Below, piece by piece: positions 26,591-35,938 of a DNA stretch of 64,000 nucleotides (position 1 is the stretch's first letter; each line of letters starts with the position of its first letter). The translations under genes and the position numbers were made by a program. Source of the DNA: Pseudobutyrivibrio ruminis CF1b (GTDB taxonomy: Bacteria; Bacillota; Clostridia; Lachnospirales; Lachnospiraceae); contig NZ_KE384121.1 in assembly GCF_000424005.1 (NCBI RefSeq), forward strand, positions 84,182-148,181, given 5' to 3'. A model generated the notes under the pieces. That model searched no databases. It was not told the origin of the DNA and worked only from the letters and a program-made list of their open reading frames with translations.

Positions 26591-27709
26591 TTACAGCACA
26601 TCATTTCTTTTTATATATGCAGGTGTTACGGATTCAGATACAATCTTCTTCACGTTCTTAACCTTAACCCATTTATCAATTACCGCATTTTCGATATAGG
26701 TTCCATCACTGATATCAGAATATGAAAGTATGATGGAATTCTTTATTATAGCGCCCTTTCCAATATGAACATGACGTCCAATGATAGAGTTCTCAACAGT
26801 TCCTTCAATAGTAGCAGCATTACATACCAGCGAATTTACAACCTTAGCACCTGGATAATAGTGTGTAGGGCAGGCATCTGTGGTATGGGTATAGAATGGC
26901 CAATCCTGCTTGAAGAAATCCATCGCTGTACCATAATCCAAAAGCTCCATGTTTGCCCTGTAGAAGTCATCAAGACTGGTGATTGCTGCAAAATATCCCT
27001 TATGCTGATATCCTCTGATATCAAGGGTGTCGCAGCTTAAGGCAATAATATCTGCAAATGAATAAGCACTTGATTCTCTTTTTGCCTTCTTAATCAAAGC
27101 AATAAACAAATCCTTGGACATTACATATGTGTCCATGCTGATGTTCTTATCCTTTGCGGTGCCCATATTTCTTGTGAGACTCTGAACACCCTTCTGCTTA
27201 TTCAGCTCCACAACATTACATGCTCTATAGTATTCCTTAGCCTGATCAACCTTGTGATAAAGGAGTGTGATATCATTACCTGCTTCCACATGCTCATCTA
27301 AAAGCTTTTGGAAATCCTGCTTATACACCATGTAGCTAGGGGCTACGATTACATAGTCCTGAGGCATACGCTCAAGCTGCTCCAGGTTTTCCATGTATGC
27401 AGTAATATCAGTATTATAAATTGAATTTGCACCATTCTGCTGTGTAAAAAGAAGCTGCAAATTACCACGTTTTGAATTGATATTATAGTGACGACCTGAA
27501 CCAATGTGTTCAACAAGGGAACGTGGTCTACTGTTCAAATATACGTGTATACGATTTATACCACTGTTACTCATGTTAGAAAGTGGGAAATCGATTACAC
27601 GAAATCTTCCGATAAATGTGAAGGCTCCGATTGGACGATAATCATGAAGACCTTCAACTCTGATATAGTTAGGTGCTGAATTTATTACACCAAATGCTTT
27701 ATTTGCCAT
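26591..27709 (-). CDS. glgD: GlgD, regulatory subunit of ADP-glucose pyrophosphorylase
   Basis: 372 residues; GGAGG precedes the ATG. It is paralogous to GlgC next door (RVIDFPLSNMSNSGI), with a left-handed beta-helix C-terminus (VENSIIGRHVHIGKGAIIKN). It lacks the GGRGSRL nucleotide loop of GlgC, as expected for the GlgD subunit. It partners GlgC in making ADP-glucose for glycogen. The gene starts three bases after glgC ends and shares its transcript. Confidence 0.95.
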   Translation of the reverse strand: MANKAFGVINSAPNYIRVEGLHDYRPIGAFTFIGRFRVIDFPLSNMSNSGINRIHVYLNSRPRSLVEHIGSGRHYNINSKRGNLQLLFTQQNGANSIYNTDITAYMENLEQLERMPQDYVIVAPSYMVYKQDFQKLLDEHVEAGNDITLLYHKVDQAKEYYRACNVVELNKQKGVQSLTRNMGTAKDKNISMDTYVMSKDLFIALIKKAKRESSAYSFADIIALSCDTLDIRGYQHKGYFAAITSLDDFYRANMELLDYGTAMDFFKQDWPFYTHTTDACPTHYYPGAKVVNSLVCNAATIEGTVENSIIGRHVHIGKGAIIKNSIILSYSDISDGTYIENAVIDKWVKVKNVKKIVSESVTPAYIKRNDVL

Positions 27710-27712
27710 AGC

Positions 27713-28852
27713 TTAGTCCTCCCCCTTTACATTTTTTGCAACAAGAAGGATTTCTTCACTCTTCTTTTCTCCTACCTTTGCATTCTTTCCGATGCGTACA
27801 TTTTCTGCCACGAGAGCTCTAGTAACAACTGCCCCCTCCTCGACGATAGCACCAGGCATCAAAACAGAATCGATAACCTTTGCCCCCGGAGCAATTTTGC
27901 AGTTTGTGAAAATGACTGAACGCTGTACAGTTCCACCCACTGCAGCACCCTGATTAATGTATGCACCATCAATCTTGGCTGTTGAAGCAATGTACTGAGG
28001 CGTGATACCACTGTCCTCTGTGTAAATCTTCCATGATGTATCATCGAGATCCAGCTCGTTGTCACTATCAAGAAGATCCATGTTTGCTTCCCAAAGCGAA
28101 TCGATAGTTCCTACATCCTTCCAGTATCCTGAGAACTCGTAAGCACAAAGCTTCTTGCCATCATTTAACATAACAGGAATGATATCTTTTCCAAAGTCAT
28201 GATCTGAATCTGGATTTTTCATATCCTCCACAAGAAGCTTTCGAAGAGTCTTCCATGTAAAAATATAGATACCCATAGATGCCAGATTGCTCTTTGGCTT
28301 AGCTGGCTTCTCTTCAAACTCGATGATACGTCCCTGGCCATCAGTATTCATGATACCGAAGCGACTAGCCTCTTTCATAGGAACACCACGAACAGCTATA
28401 GTAGCATCTGCCCCCTGCTCCTTATGATAGGTAAGCATTTTGTCATAATTCATTTTGTAAATGTGATCCCCAGATAGTATCAGAATATACTCTGGGTCAT
28501 AGGCATCTACAAAATCTATATTTTGAGAAATAGCATCAGCTGTTCCTCGATAAACATCAAGACCTGAATCTGCTTTCTCTCTTGGTGTTAAGACAAATAC
28601 ACCACTATCCTTTGTATCAAGTCCCCATCTACCTCCAGCGGCAACATAGCTGTTCAAAAGAACAGACTCGTACTGTGTAAGAACACCTACAATATCTACG
28701 CCTGAATTGGCGCAATTACTAAGTGGGAAATCAATGATGCGGTATTTACCGCCATAAGAAACTGCTGGTTTAGCCACCTTGTTGGTCAAGTCATGTAGAC
28801 GACTGCCTCGGCCACCAGCTAAAATCATAGCTAGCATACTGGTCTGAGCCAT
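27713..28852 (-). CDS. glgC: GlgC, glucose-1-phosphate adenylyltransferase
   Basis: 379 residues. It makes ADP-glucose from glucose 1-phosphate and ATP, the committed step of bacterial glycogen synthesis. Visible motifs are [43 protein letters not shown] and FEEKPAKP, with a beta-helix C-terminus. GGAGG lies upstream of the ATG. It is first gene of glgC-glgD; the 214 bp between its start and the tRNA-Glu promoter show nothing further that I can support. Confidence 0.97.
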   Translation of the reverse strand: MAQTSMLAMILAGGRGSRLHDLTNKVAKPAVSYGGKYRIIDFPLSNCANSGVDIVGVLTQYESVLLNSYVAAGGRWGLDTKDSGVFVLTPREKADSGLDVYRGTADAISQNIDFVDAYDPEYILILSGDHIYKMNYDKMLTYHKEQGADATIAVRGVPMKEASRFGIMNTDGQGRIIEFEEKPAKPKSNLASMGIYIFTWKTLRKLLVEDMKNPDSDHDFGKDIIPVMLNDGKKLCAYEFSGYWKDVGTIDSLWEANMDLLDSDNELDLDDTSWKIYTEDSGITPQYIASTAKIDGAYINQGAAVGGTVQRSVIFTNCKIAPGAKVIDSVLMPGAIVEEGAVVTRALVAENVRIGKNAKVGEKKSEEILLVAKNVKGED

Positions 28853-29066
28853 ATATTATTCCTCCCTCGACAAATAATAACATTACATTCTCTTAATTAA
28901 TATTCTAATAGTTTTGCACAAAAGTCGCAACGAAAATAATATATTTGTTGTGAAAATTTACAGATAAATTTAGCGCTATTTGATTTGGCTTTTTATGAAA
29001 TGATATTGCTGAGTATTGTCATACTTTTCAAATAATTCTGAATATAAAAAAATAGTGATTTTTCTA

Positions 29067-29095
29067 TTGACGAATGGATAAAACCATAGTAATAT
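29067..29095 (+). promoter_or_regulatory. Promoter of tRNA-Glu
   Basis: TTGACG (29067-29072), 17 bases, TAATAT (29090-29095). The tRNA begins 43 bases later, after a leader with TGTCG/CGACA arms. Confidence 0.7.
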
Positions 29096-29137
29096 ATGTC
29101 TTGTCGCTGAGGCAAACACCTAAACGACAGACAACAT

Positions 29138-29209
29138 GGTTCCTTGGTCAAGCGGTTAAGACGTCGCCCTCTCACGGCGAAAACAGCGGTTCGATTCCGC
29201 TAGGAACTG
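29138..29209 (+). tRNA. tRNA-Glu (anticodon CTC)
   Basis: 72 nt. Acceptor GGTTCCT pairs with AGGAACT, discriminator G. The anticodon stem CGCC/GGCG encloses CTCTCAC, giving CTC. The T arm is GCGGTTCGATTCCGC. CCA is not encoded. Confidence 0.95.
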
Positions 29210-29218
29210 CTAAAAAAG

Positions 29219-29247
29219 AGCATCGCAGATTGCGATGCTTTTTTTTA
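29219..29247 (+). terminator. Terminator of tRNA-Glu
   Basis: AGCATCGCA and TGCGATGCT pair across a two- to three-base loop, followed by TTTTTTTT. The T-run overlaps the end of the convergent NUDIX gene. Confidence 0.9.
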
Positions 29248-29715
29248 ATCTACAGTCACTTCCATCTTTACGTTCTTCCAGTCAAGAATTGGTCTGGCAT
29301 CAGGTGTGAATAAGTTATCTACTGGAATATCCTCGCGGTTGAAAAAGCGATGTTCCAACACCTCAGAATCCTCATCAGAAATGGTTCCTGTATAAGTATC
29401 AGTAATAAAGATAACCGATAACGAATAAACCACATCCTTATTTGGATATGTTATTACTCTATCTTCTCCAGAATACAGTCCAAATAATCTAAGGTTATCC
29501 ACATGAATTCCTACTTCTTCAAACAGCTCTCTTTTCGCTGCCTGCTCGTAAGTCTCATATGCATCCAATGCACCACCTGGCACGCACCATTCTCCAGTAT
29601 CACTTCTCTTCTGAAGAAGCACCTGTCCCTTATCATTTTCTATTAAGACACCACAGCCTACTCCTATAAGCAAATCATGTCCTACGTATTTACGAAGTTT
29701 TCCTATGTAATCCAT
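29245..29715 (-). CDS. NUDIX hydrolase
   Basis: 156 residues with a complete Nudix box at about 48-70: GGALDAYETYEQAAKREL followed by FEEVGI. The family hydrolyses nucleoside diphosphates linked to another moiety; the substrate is not predictable here. It is probably last gene of a HAD-AGE-NUDIX operon (31 bases after the AGE gene). Confidence 0.9.
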   Translation of the reverse strand: MDYIGKLRKYVGHDLLIGVGCGVLIENDKGQVLLQKRSDTGEWCVPGGALDAYETYEQAAKRELFEEVGIHVDNLRLFGLYSGEDRVITYPNKDVVYSLSVIFITDTYTGTISDEDSEVLEHRFFNREDIPVDNLFTPDARPILDWKNVKMEVTVD

Positions 29716-29746
29716 TTTATGTCTCCTATTATTTTTCTAGTAAGTA

Positions 29747-30979
29747 TTATCTAGTCCTGCTTAAAGCTGCTGCAATTGAAACACCTACCATCTCATTATA
29801 TGGAATCATTGTAGCTTGTAGGGCATGATAAATATCACATTTGCCCGGCCAGACTGTGTCCAGAAGTTTGTTGTTCTGGTCCAGCTGATGGAACCAGGAA
29901 CCAGTCTCATGGTCAAAAACATACTTATCTAGATATTCCATAAATGCAGCGTAGTCTTCCTTATACTTTTCATTGCCTGTCACTCTGAACAAAACTGCAG
30001 AAGTATTAATTGCCTCAGCAAGTGTCCAGTGCATTCTGTCATGGACGATTGGTTTGCCATCCCATCCAGTGGTGTAGCAGATACCAGGTGCTCCATCTAC
30101 ATTCCAGCCATCTTCTATGGCGCGATTGTATAGTTTTTCAGCTATCTTGATATAGTCATTTACATTCTCGCCATTGCTTCCGTATGTGGAGATGGCCCAC
30201 TGTACTATAAGCCTTGCCCACTCGATACCATGCCCTGGTGTAGCACCATATGGTTTGAAGCAATCATCAGGCTTATCCTTATTGCACTCTAAATCAGGTA
30301 TCCAGTCACTTGTAAAATGCTCAGGAATTCTGTACTCATTGTCGCGAGCCCATCCGATTACAAAATTTATAATTCTTCCAGCGCGGATTCGATAGTTTTC
30401 ATCATCCAGCGCATCTGCCACTGCAAGAAATGCTTCCACGGAGTGCATGTTTGCATTCATGCCACGATATTCATCCAGCTTTGTAAACTCGGTATTCCAG
30501 GTATCAACTGATAGTCCCCTATCCCCCTCCCAGAAATGTGCATCATAAGCTGCGATAGCCGATTTGAGCAATTCCTTTGACTTTGGACGCTTTGCAAGAT
30601 AGGCAGAAGTAGCAGCCAATATTACAAATGCATGGGCGTAACACTGCTTATTTGGCAAATAATCTCCATCTGATGTAATCCCAGCATACCATCCGCCGTG
30701 ATCCTCATCATAAAGCTCTCCTAAAAGGCCTTTTAAAGCTGTATCCGCCAATGCTTCGCTTCCCTCATGACCAAGCATCACGCCAAGAGAATACACATGG
30801 GCCATACGGCTTGTTATCCAGGTTTCACGAGGTCTGTCCTTCCAAGGAGTGCCATCATCTCCTAAATAATAAGAGCCTCCACCAGGGGATGGAAACTGGT
30901 GTCCAAAGGACAGCAGACTGTTTCTCATCTCTCTGACAAAGGCTTTGTTTTCAGGTGTATCAAGTTGGTATTTTCCCAT
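29747..30979 (-). CDS. AGE-family sugar epimerase/isomerase (YihS-like)
   Basis: 410 residues forming the alpha/alpha-barrel of the N-acylglucosamine 2-epimerase superfamily. Landmarks are TWITSRMAHVYSLG, GGWYAGI, GMNANMHSVEAFLAV and RMHWTLAEAINTSAVL, with histidines placed as in YihS and cellobiose 2-epimerase. The N-terminal motif is closest to YihS-type aldose-ketose isomerases as I recall them; mannose isomerase or cellobiose epimerase activity is also possible. It lies 32 bases downstream of a HAD phosphatase. Confidence 0.85.
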   Translation of the reverse strand: MGKYQLDTPENKAFVREMRNSLLSFGHQFPSPGGGSYYLGDDGTPWKDRPRETWITSRMAHVYSLGVMLGHEGSEALADTALKGLLGELYDEDHGGWYAGITSDGDYLPNKQCYAHAFVILAATSAYLAKRPKSKELLKSAIAAYDAHFWEGDRGLSVDTWNTEFTKLDEYRGMNANMHSVEAFLAVADALDDENYRIRAGRIINFVIGWARDNEYRIPEHFTSDWIPDLECNKDKPDDCFKPYGATPGHGIEWARLIVQWAISTYGSNGENVNDYIKIAEKLYNRAIEDGWNVDGAPGICYTTGWDGKPIVHDRMHWTLAEAINTSAVLFRVTGNEKYKEDYAAFMEYLDKYVFDHETGSWFHQLDQNNKLLDTVWPGKCDIYHALQATMIPYNEMVGVSIAAALSRTR

Positions 30980-31011
30980 AGTAGATATCCCCCTTATCCA
31001 CTGATGCTGAA

Positions 31012-31812
31012 TTAATCTAGTAACCCTATCTTTTTTAATGCTTGAAAAACCCCTTCTTCGTCGTTGCTCGAAGTGATGTTAAAATCGGCTTTCATATCCT
31101 CTGGAGCATTCTCCATCAAAAATGGTGCACCAACAGTTTTTAACATCTCAATATCATTATAATGGTCTCCGAAGGCAACTGCATCAATTTTATTTATATT
31201 TAATTTTTCGCAAAACATTTCTACTGCAATTCCCTTGTTTACTCCCTTTTCCATCACCTCAAGGAGGATATCAGATGACTTAACAATAGAAAGGGAAGGA
31301 TATTTTTTCTTAAGAACAGCTTCAATTTCATCTATTTCGTCAGGGTTGCACATACAAAGGAATTTACCTATTTCCATACCATTTGGAATATCATCCACGG
31401 TGCCTTTTGTGGACTGAACTTCAACGATATTTTCCTCATTGATGACTCTCTCATCGGATTTGTCATTTACAATCCAATCATCCATGGTATATACATTCCA
31501 GGTGCAATCCCAGCCTTCTTCCGTTATTACCCTTATCAGGCTTGAAACAGTAGACTTGCTGATACCTTTCGAAAAAATAATTTCTCCATCCTCTCCCAAA
31601 ATCAATGCCCCACTGTAGCATATGATAGGAGCCACAAAATTATATCTTCGAAAAATAGGATAAACTCCAGATGGTCCTCTGGCTGTCACTATGACAAATG
31701 GAATGCCCTGACGCTTCAAATTTTTAATGGCATTTTCGGTATTTTCTGACATTCTATGATTGCTGTTTAAAAGCGTTCCATCGATGTCACTAAAAACTAT
31801 TTTGTAATTCAT
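31012..31812 (-). CDS. Cof-type HAD hydrolase
   Basis: 266 residues. Motif I SDIDGTLLNS carries the nucleophile and acid-base aspartates, VTARG is motif II, and AFGDHYNDIEML is motif IV. A type IIB cap lies between. Cof-like HADs dephosphorylate sugar phosphates or cofactors. It begins the HAD-AGE-NUDIX group behind the sugar transporter terminator. Confidence 0.9.
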   Translation of the reverse strand: MNYKIVFSDIDGTLLNSNHRMSENTENAIKNLKRQGIPFVIVTARGPSGVYPIFRRYNFVAPIICYSGALILGEDGEIIFSKGISKSTVSSLIRVITEEGWDCTWNVYTMDDWIVNDKSDERVINEENIVEVQSTKGTVDDIPNGMEIGKFLCMCNPDEIDEIEAVLKKKYPSLSIVKSSDILLEVMEKGVNKGIAVEMFCEKLNINKIDAVAFGDHYNDIEMLKTVGAPFLMENAPEDMKADFNITSSNDEEGVFQALKKIGLLD

Positions 31813-31875
31813 GCTGTCTCCCTTATCTAGTAACTTAATAGTTCTACAGGAAAATTATAGGCCCCTAAAAGATAA

Positions 31876-31904
31876 AGGGGCAGGACTATAGAAATCCTGC
31901 CCCT
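31876..31904 (-). terminator. Terminator of the sugar ABC transporter operon
   Basis: AGGGGCAGGA and TCCTGCCCCT pair across nine bases on the minus strand, followed by TTATCTTTT. It lies 20 bases after the chvE stop. Confidence 0.85.
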
Positions 31905-31923
31905 AAATTATAACCTAAAAATA

Positions 31924-33066
31924 TTATTTCAAAAGCTCTAATCTTGAAGGGTCGTTAGCAAATACTTCCTTTGCGTTGTCTTTTGTAACAACTACTGGTG
32001 GTAATTCGTAAATACGAACATTCTTAACACCATTGTCTACTTCTACATCTGTTGCAGGCATACCATTGCCAGCCTTAAGAGAATCGATGATTTCGATTGT
32101 CTTTGCTACAAGATCATTTGTTGGCTTTGCAACAGTAGAATACTGACGTCCTGACCATACCCACTCAACTGACTCATTCTCAGCATCAAGACCAGATACT
32201 ACAGGAATTTCCTGACCAGCATTCTCGCATGATGTGATAATTGCACGAGCGATACCATCGTTAGGTGAAAGAACACCATCGATTTCCTTGTCTGAGTAGT
32301 TACCTGCAAGAAGTGAATCCATTCTTGACTGTGCCTTAGCATTATCCCAATCAACAGTTGCACACTGTGTGAAATCTGTCTGTCCAGATACAACTACAAG
32401 TGTTCCATCGTCAATCTTTGGCTGTAATACTGACATAGCACCTGTGAAGAAGTTTGGAGCATTAGGATCAGCAGGGCCACCACCGAAAAGCTCGATGTTA
32501 TATGGAGGCTCACCCTTCTTCTCCTCAAGTCCCTGTAAAAGAGCCTGAGCCTGAAGCTCACCAGTCTTTACAGATCCAAACTGTACTACACCATCAACAC
32601 CTGATGTGTTTTCAAGAAGACGGTCATAGCCGATTACATATACGCCAGCTTCCTTAGCCTGCTCAAGGACAGCACCAAGCTGCGAACCATCAACAGGACC
32701 TACAACGATAACCTTTGCACCGTTCTCAATCATAGACTCAATCTGCTGTTGCTGCTGAGTAACCTTCTGGTCAGCTGCCTGAACGATTGGCTTGTAGCCT
32801 GCCTCTTCAAGCTGTGCTGTAAACATTTCCTCAGCCTCTTTCCAGTTCTGAGTTCCAAGCCATGGAAGAGAAACACCAATTGTTGCCCCATCCTCAAAGC
32901 CTGGGAATGACTCCTCTGCTGTTGTCTCTGTTGTTGCAGCCTCTTCTGTAGTCTCGGCAGCTGTATCTGTTGTAGCAGCCCCCTCTCTACTTCCCCCACA
33001 TCCGGTGAATGTAGCAAATGCCATTGTTGCTACCATTGCCATAGATAAAAGTGTTCTTTTTTTCAT
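31924..33066 (-). CDS. chvE: ChvE-type monosaccharide-binding lipoprotein
   Basis: 380 residues from the ATG at 33066, nine bases after AGGAGG; the ATG at 33075 abuts that site. The lipoprotein signal ends ATFTGCGG with the lipid cysteine. A periplasmic-binding type 1 fold follows (IGVSLPWLGTQNWKEAEEMF, VIGYDRLL, VLSPNDGIARAI, SGLDAE). The gene closes the mmsA-mmsB-chvE operon. ChvE-type transporters take several aldoses, including xylose, arabinose, galactose and glucose. Nearby xylB suggests pentose, as inference. Confidence 0.92.
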   Translation of the reverse strand: MKKRTLLSMAMVATMAFATFTGCGGSREGAATTDTAAETTEEAATTETTAEESFPGFEDGATIGVSLPWLGTQNWKEAEEMFTAQLEEAGYKPIVQAADQKVTQQQQQIESMIENGAKVIVVGPVDGSQLGAVLEQAKEAGVYVIGYDRLLENTSGVDGVVQFGSVKTGELQAQALLQGLEEKKGEPPYNIELFGGGPADPNAPNFFTGAMSVLQPKIDDGTLVVVSGQTDFTQCATVDWDNAKAQSRMDSLLAGNYSDKEIDGVLSPNDGIARAIITSCENAGQEIPVVSGLDAENESVEWVWSGRQYSTVAKPTNDLVAKTIEIIDSLKAGNGMPATDVEVDNGVKNVRIYELPPVVVTKDNAKEVFANDPSRLELLK

Positions 33067-33086
33067 TAAATACATCCTCCTAGTTT

Positions 33087-34289
33087 TTATTTTGAAAAAA
33101 TTCTACCGATGATAGAACTCTTTCCGTTCTTTTTGTTATATACATCAAAGGCTACTGCTGCAAGAAGTACAAAGCCCTTGATAACCTGTGTCTTATCGGC
33201 ACCAACACCCATAAGCATAAGACCATTGTTAAGAACTGCCATAACCATACCACCGACGATAGTAGCAAGGATTGTACCAACACCACCTGATACTGCTGCA
33301 CCACCGATGAATACAGAAGCGATAGCATCCATCTCCCATGAAGTACCATCTGCAGGGCCAGCTGCTGTTGAACGTCCTACGAAAAGGATACCTGCAACTG
33401 CAGCAAGGAATGACATGTTCATCATTGTAAGGAAATAAGTTCTCTTTACATTTACACCAGATAAAGCTGCTGCCGCCTTGTTACCACCAACAGCATATAC
33501 GTGGCGACCAAACTTTGTGCGCTGTGTAATGATGTGGTAGATAATTGTTAAAAGCAAAAGTATAAGGCCTGGTACTGGGAATGATGTTCCAACTCGTCCT
33601 GAACCAAAAAGGTATGTAAAATATCCGATAAGCACAGTCATAAGTGCGATTCTTGTTACTACAGCCCAAAGTGGGGTTTCACCAACCGGGGAGTTCTTTG
33701 AGCGGTTGTATTTACGAATCTGGCCAACTGCGAAACATACAATTCCAATAAGTCCAAGAACGAGTGTAGAATTGTTCATTCCTGTAAATGAAGGACCCCA
33801 TTCAGGTAAGTATCCAGCACCGAACCACTTAAGCTCTTCTGGAGCTGGAACTGAAATTGAACGAGAAATCCAAATTACACCACCACGGAAAATCATCATG
33901 CCACCAAGTGTTGTGATGAAGCCTGGTATTCCAAGCTGTGACAGGAAGAAACCATGCCAAGCACCAGCTAAAATACCAATAGCAAGAGCAATAAGAACCG
34001 CTACCCACCAAGGTACATTGTAGTTTTTAGCCACCAGTGCCATTACCATTCCGGCGAAGCCCGCCACAGAACCAACAGACAAATCAATCTGCCCAATTAC
34101 GATTACCATAAGCATTCCAAGTGCAAGCACAAGGACATAAGCATTTCCAGATAAAAGATTCTGGAAGTTTGATGAAGTAAGCATTCTTCCATCTGAAATA
34201 ACATTAAAAATAAGTATCAATAAGCCTAACGCAACTACCATTGTGTATTGGCGAAGATCCCCACCCAATACCTGTTTTATATATTTCAT
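33087..34289 (-). CDS. mmsB: Monosaccharide ABC transporter permease
   Basis: 400-residue integral membrane protein of the RbsC/XylH/GguB family with about ten hydrophobic helices. Landmarks are GQIDLSVGSVAGF, GIPGFITTLGGMMIFRG, GRHVYAVGGNKAAAALSG (the family signature) and VFIGGAAVSGGVGT. It lies 72 bases after mmsA and 20 before chvE. A small TTGTTTTTC/GAAAAACAA hairpin sits between mmsA and mmsB and may tune their ratio. Confidence 0.95.
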   Translation of the reverse strand: MKYIKQVLGGDLRQYTMVVALGLLILIFNVISDGRMLTSSNFQNLLSGNAYVLVLALGMLMVIVIGQIDLSVGSVAGFAGMVMALVAKNYNVPWWVAVLIALAIGILAGAWHGFFLSQLGIPGFITTLGGMMIFRGGVIWISRSISVPAPEELKWFGAGYLPEWGPSFTGMNNSTLVLGLIGIVCFAVGQIRKYNRSKNSPVGETPLWAVVTRIALMTVLIGYFTYLFGSGRVGTSFPVPGLILLLLTIIYHIITQRTKFGRHVYAVGGNKAAAALSGVNVKRTYFLTMMNMSFLAAVAGILFVGRSTAAGPADGTSWEMDAIASVFIGGAAVSGGVGTILATIVGGMVMAVLNNGLMLMGVGADKTQVIKGFVLLAAVAFDVYNKKNGKSSIIGRIFSK

Positions 34290-34361
34290 AAATCTATCCT
34301 TCCTTTCAAAATACCAAGTATATTTAGGTTTTTGTTTTTCCTCAGAAAAACAAGAACTAGA

Positions 34362-35900
34362 CTAAGAGTTCGATGTGATTGTCATCTTCTTCATTAAGCT
34401 TTCCTGATTTGCTTCATAGCTCATCATCTCACCAGTAATTGTGCCCTCGAAAATTGTGTAAATTCTATCTGCCATTCCAAGAAGCTCTGGAAGCTCTGAA
34501 GAAACAAGAATTACTGCCTTTCCCTGATCTGCCAACTGATGAATCAGCTTGTAGATTTCGTATTTTGCACCTACATCAATTCCTCGTGTAGGCTCATCCA
34601 AAATCAAAATATCAGGCTCGGTAAACATCCATTTTGAAAGGACTACCTTTTGCTGATTTCCACCTGAAAGAGTTGTAACTCCAACATCAATACTTGATGT
34701 TTTTATCTTGAGTGATTTTCTGTATTCCTCGGCAGCTGACTGCTCCATATCAGGACTTAAAAGACCACCCTTTGTTATCTTATCAAGGTCAGCTGAAACC
34801 ACTGTTTTTCTGATTGAATCAAGCAGATTCAGACCTAAGTTTTTTCTATCCTCTGGAACGTAAGCAATACCATTTTTGATTGCCTGCTCAACTGAATTAA
34901 GGGTCACCTCACGGCCCTTTATCTTTATAGAACCACCTCTGTAGATTCCATAATTTTTACCGAATATAGAACGCATCAGCTCTGTTCTACCTGCGCCCAT
35001 AAGACCTGCAAATCCTACGATTTCACCAGCCCTTACATTGAAGCTTGAGTTCTTGCAAACCATTCTGCCTGCAACCTCTGGATCCTCAATGCACCAGTTT
35101 TTTACCTCGAAAATAATATCGCCAATCTTTGGCTCATGCTCTGGATATCTGTTTTCGATTGAACGACCAACCATAGATTTAATGATTTGATCCTCATCAA
35201 CCTTACCAGCCTCCACATCGTAGCTTTCCACTGTGTGTCCATCGCGGATAACTGTTACTGCATCAGATACCTCTGCAATTTCGTTTAATTTGTGGGAAAT
35301 CATGATACAGGTGATTCCCTTATCTCTAAGTCCCTTCATCAGCTCTAAAAGATTTGCTGAATCTGCTTCATTTAATGCTGATGTTGGCTCATCCAAAATC
35401 AAAAGCTTTACGTTTTTTGACAATGCCTTTGCAATTTCTACCAGCTGCTGCTGTCCAACACCCAAGTGCTTTATTAATGTGTCTGGGTTAATTGTAAGAC
35501 CTACTTTTTTGAGAATCTCGCTTGTTTTAGCTCTCTCCTCTGCCCAATTTATCAATCCCTTATGAGTAATTTCATTTCCCATGAAAATATTTTCAGTGAT
35601 TGAAAGTTCAGGAATCATTGTCAATTCCTGATGAATGATTGCAATGCCTGCATGTTCAGATTCTTTGATGTTTTTGAATTTCATTTCCTGGCCCATATAT
35701 ATGATTTTCCCATCGTAGGTACCATATGGGTAAACACCTGACAGAACCTTCATCAGCGTGGATTTTCCTGCTCCATTTTCACCGCATATTGCGTGAATGG
35801 AACCTGTGTGAACATTGAGATTTACATCATCCAACGCTCGTACACCTGGAAATTCTTTCGTAATCCCTTGCATCTGAAGGATATAAGAATTGCGTTCCAT
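34362..35900 (-). CDS. mmsA: Monosaccharide ABC transporter ATPase
   Basis: 512 residues with two ABC domains. Domain 1 has GENGAGKST, LGVGQQQLVEIAKAL and LLILDEPTSAL. Domain 2 has the degenerate Walker A typical of sugar importers (GLMGAGRTEL), plus LSGGNQQKVVLSKWM and LDEPTRGIDVGAKYEIY. It energises import with MmsB and ChvE. It lies 38 bases after the ROK regulator and may share its transcript. Confidence 0.96.
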   Translation of the reverse strand: MERNSYILQMQGITKEFPGVRALDDVNLNVHTGSIHAICGENGAGKSTLMKVLSGVYPYGTYDGKIIYMGQEMKFKNIKESEHAGIAIIHQELTMIPELSITENIFMGNEITHKGLINWAEERAKTSEILKKVGLTINPDTLIKHLGVGQQQLVEIAKALSKNVKLLILDEPTSALNEADSANLLELMKGLRDKGITCIMISHKLNEIAEVSDAVTVIRDGHTVESYDVEAGKVDEDQIIKSMVGRSIENRYPEHEPKIGDIIFEVKNWCIEDPEVAGRMVCKNSSFNVRAGEIVGFAGLMGAGRTELMRSIFGKNYGIYRGGSIKIKGREVTLNSVEQAIKNGIAYVPEDRKNLGLNLLDSIRKTVVSADLDKITKGGLLSPDMEQSAAEEYRKSLKIKTSSIDVGVTTLSGGNQQKVVLSKWMFTEPDILILDEPTRGIDVGAKYEIYKLIHQLADQGKAVILVSSELPELLGMADRIYTIFEGTITGEMMSYEANQESLMKKMTITSNS

Positions 35901-35938
35901 AGTTAATACTTCCTCCCTTTTATTACCTAAAACAAGCT

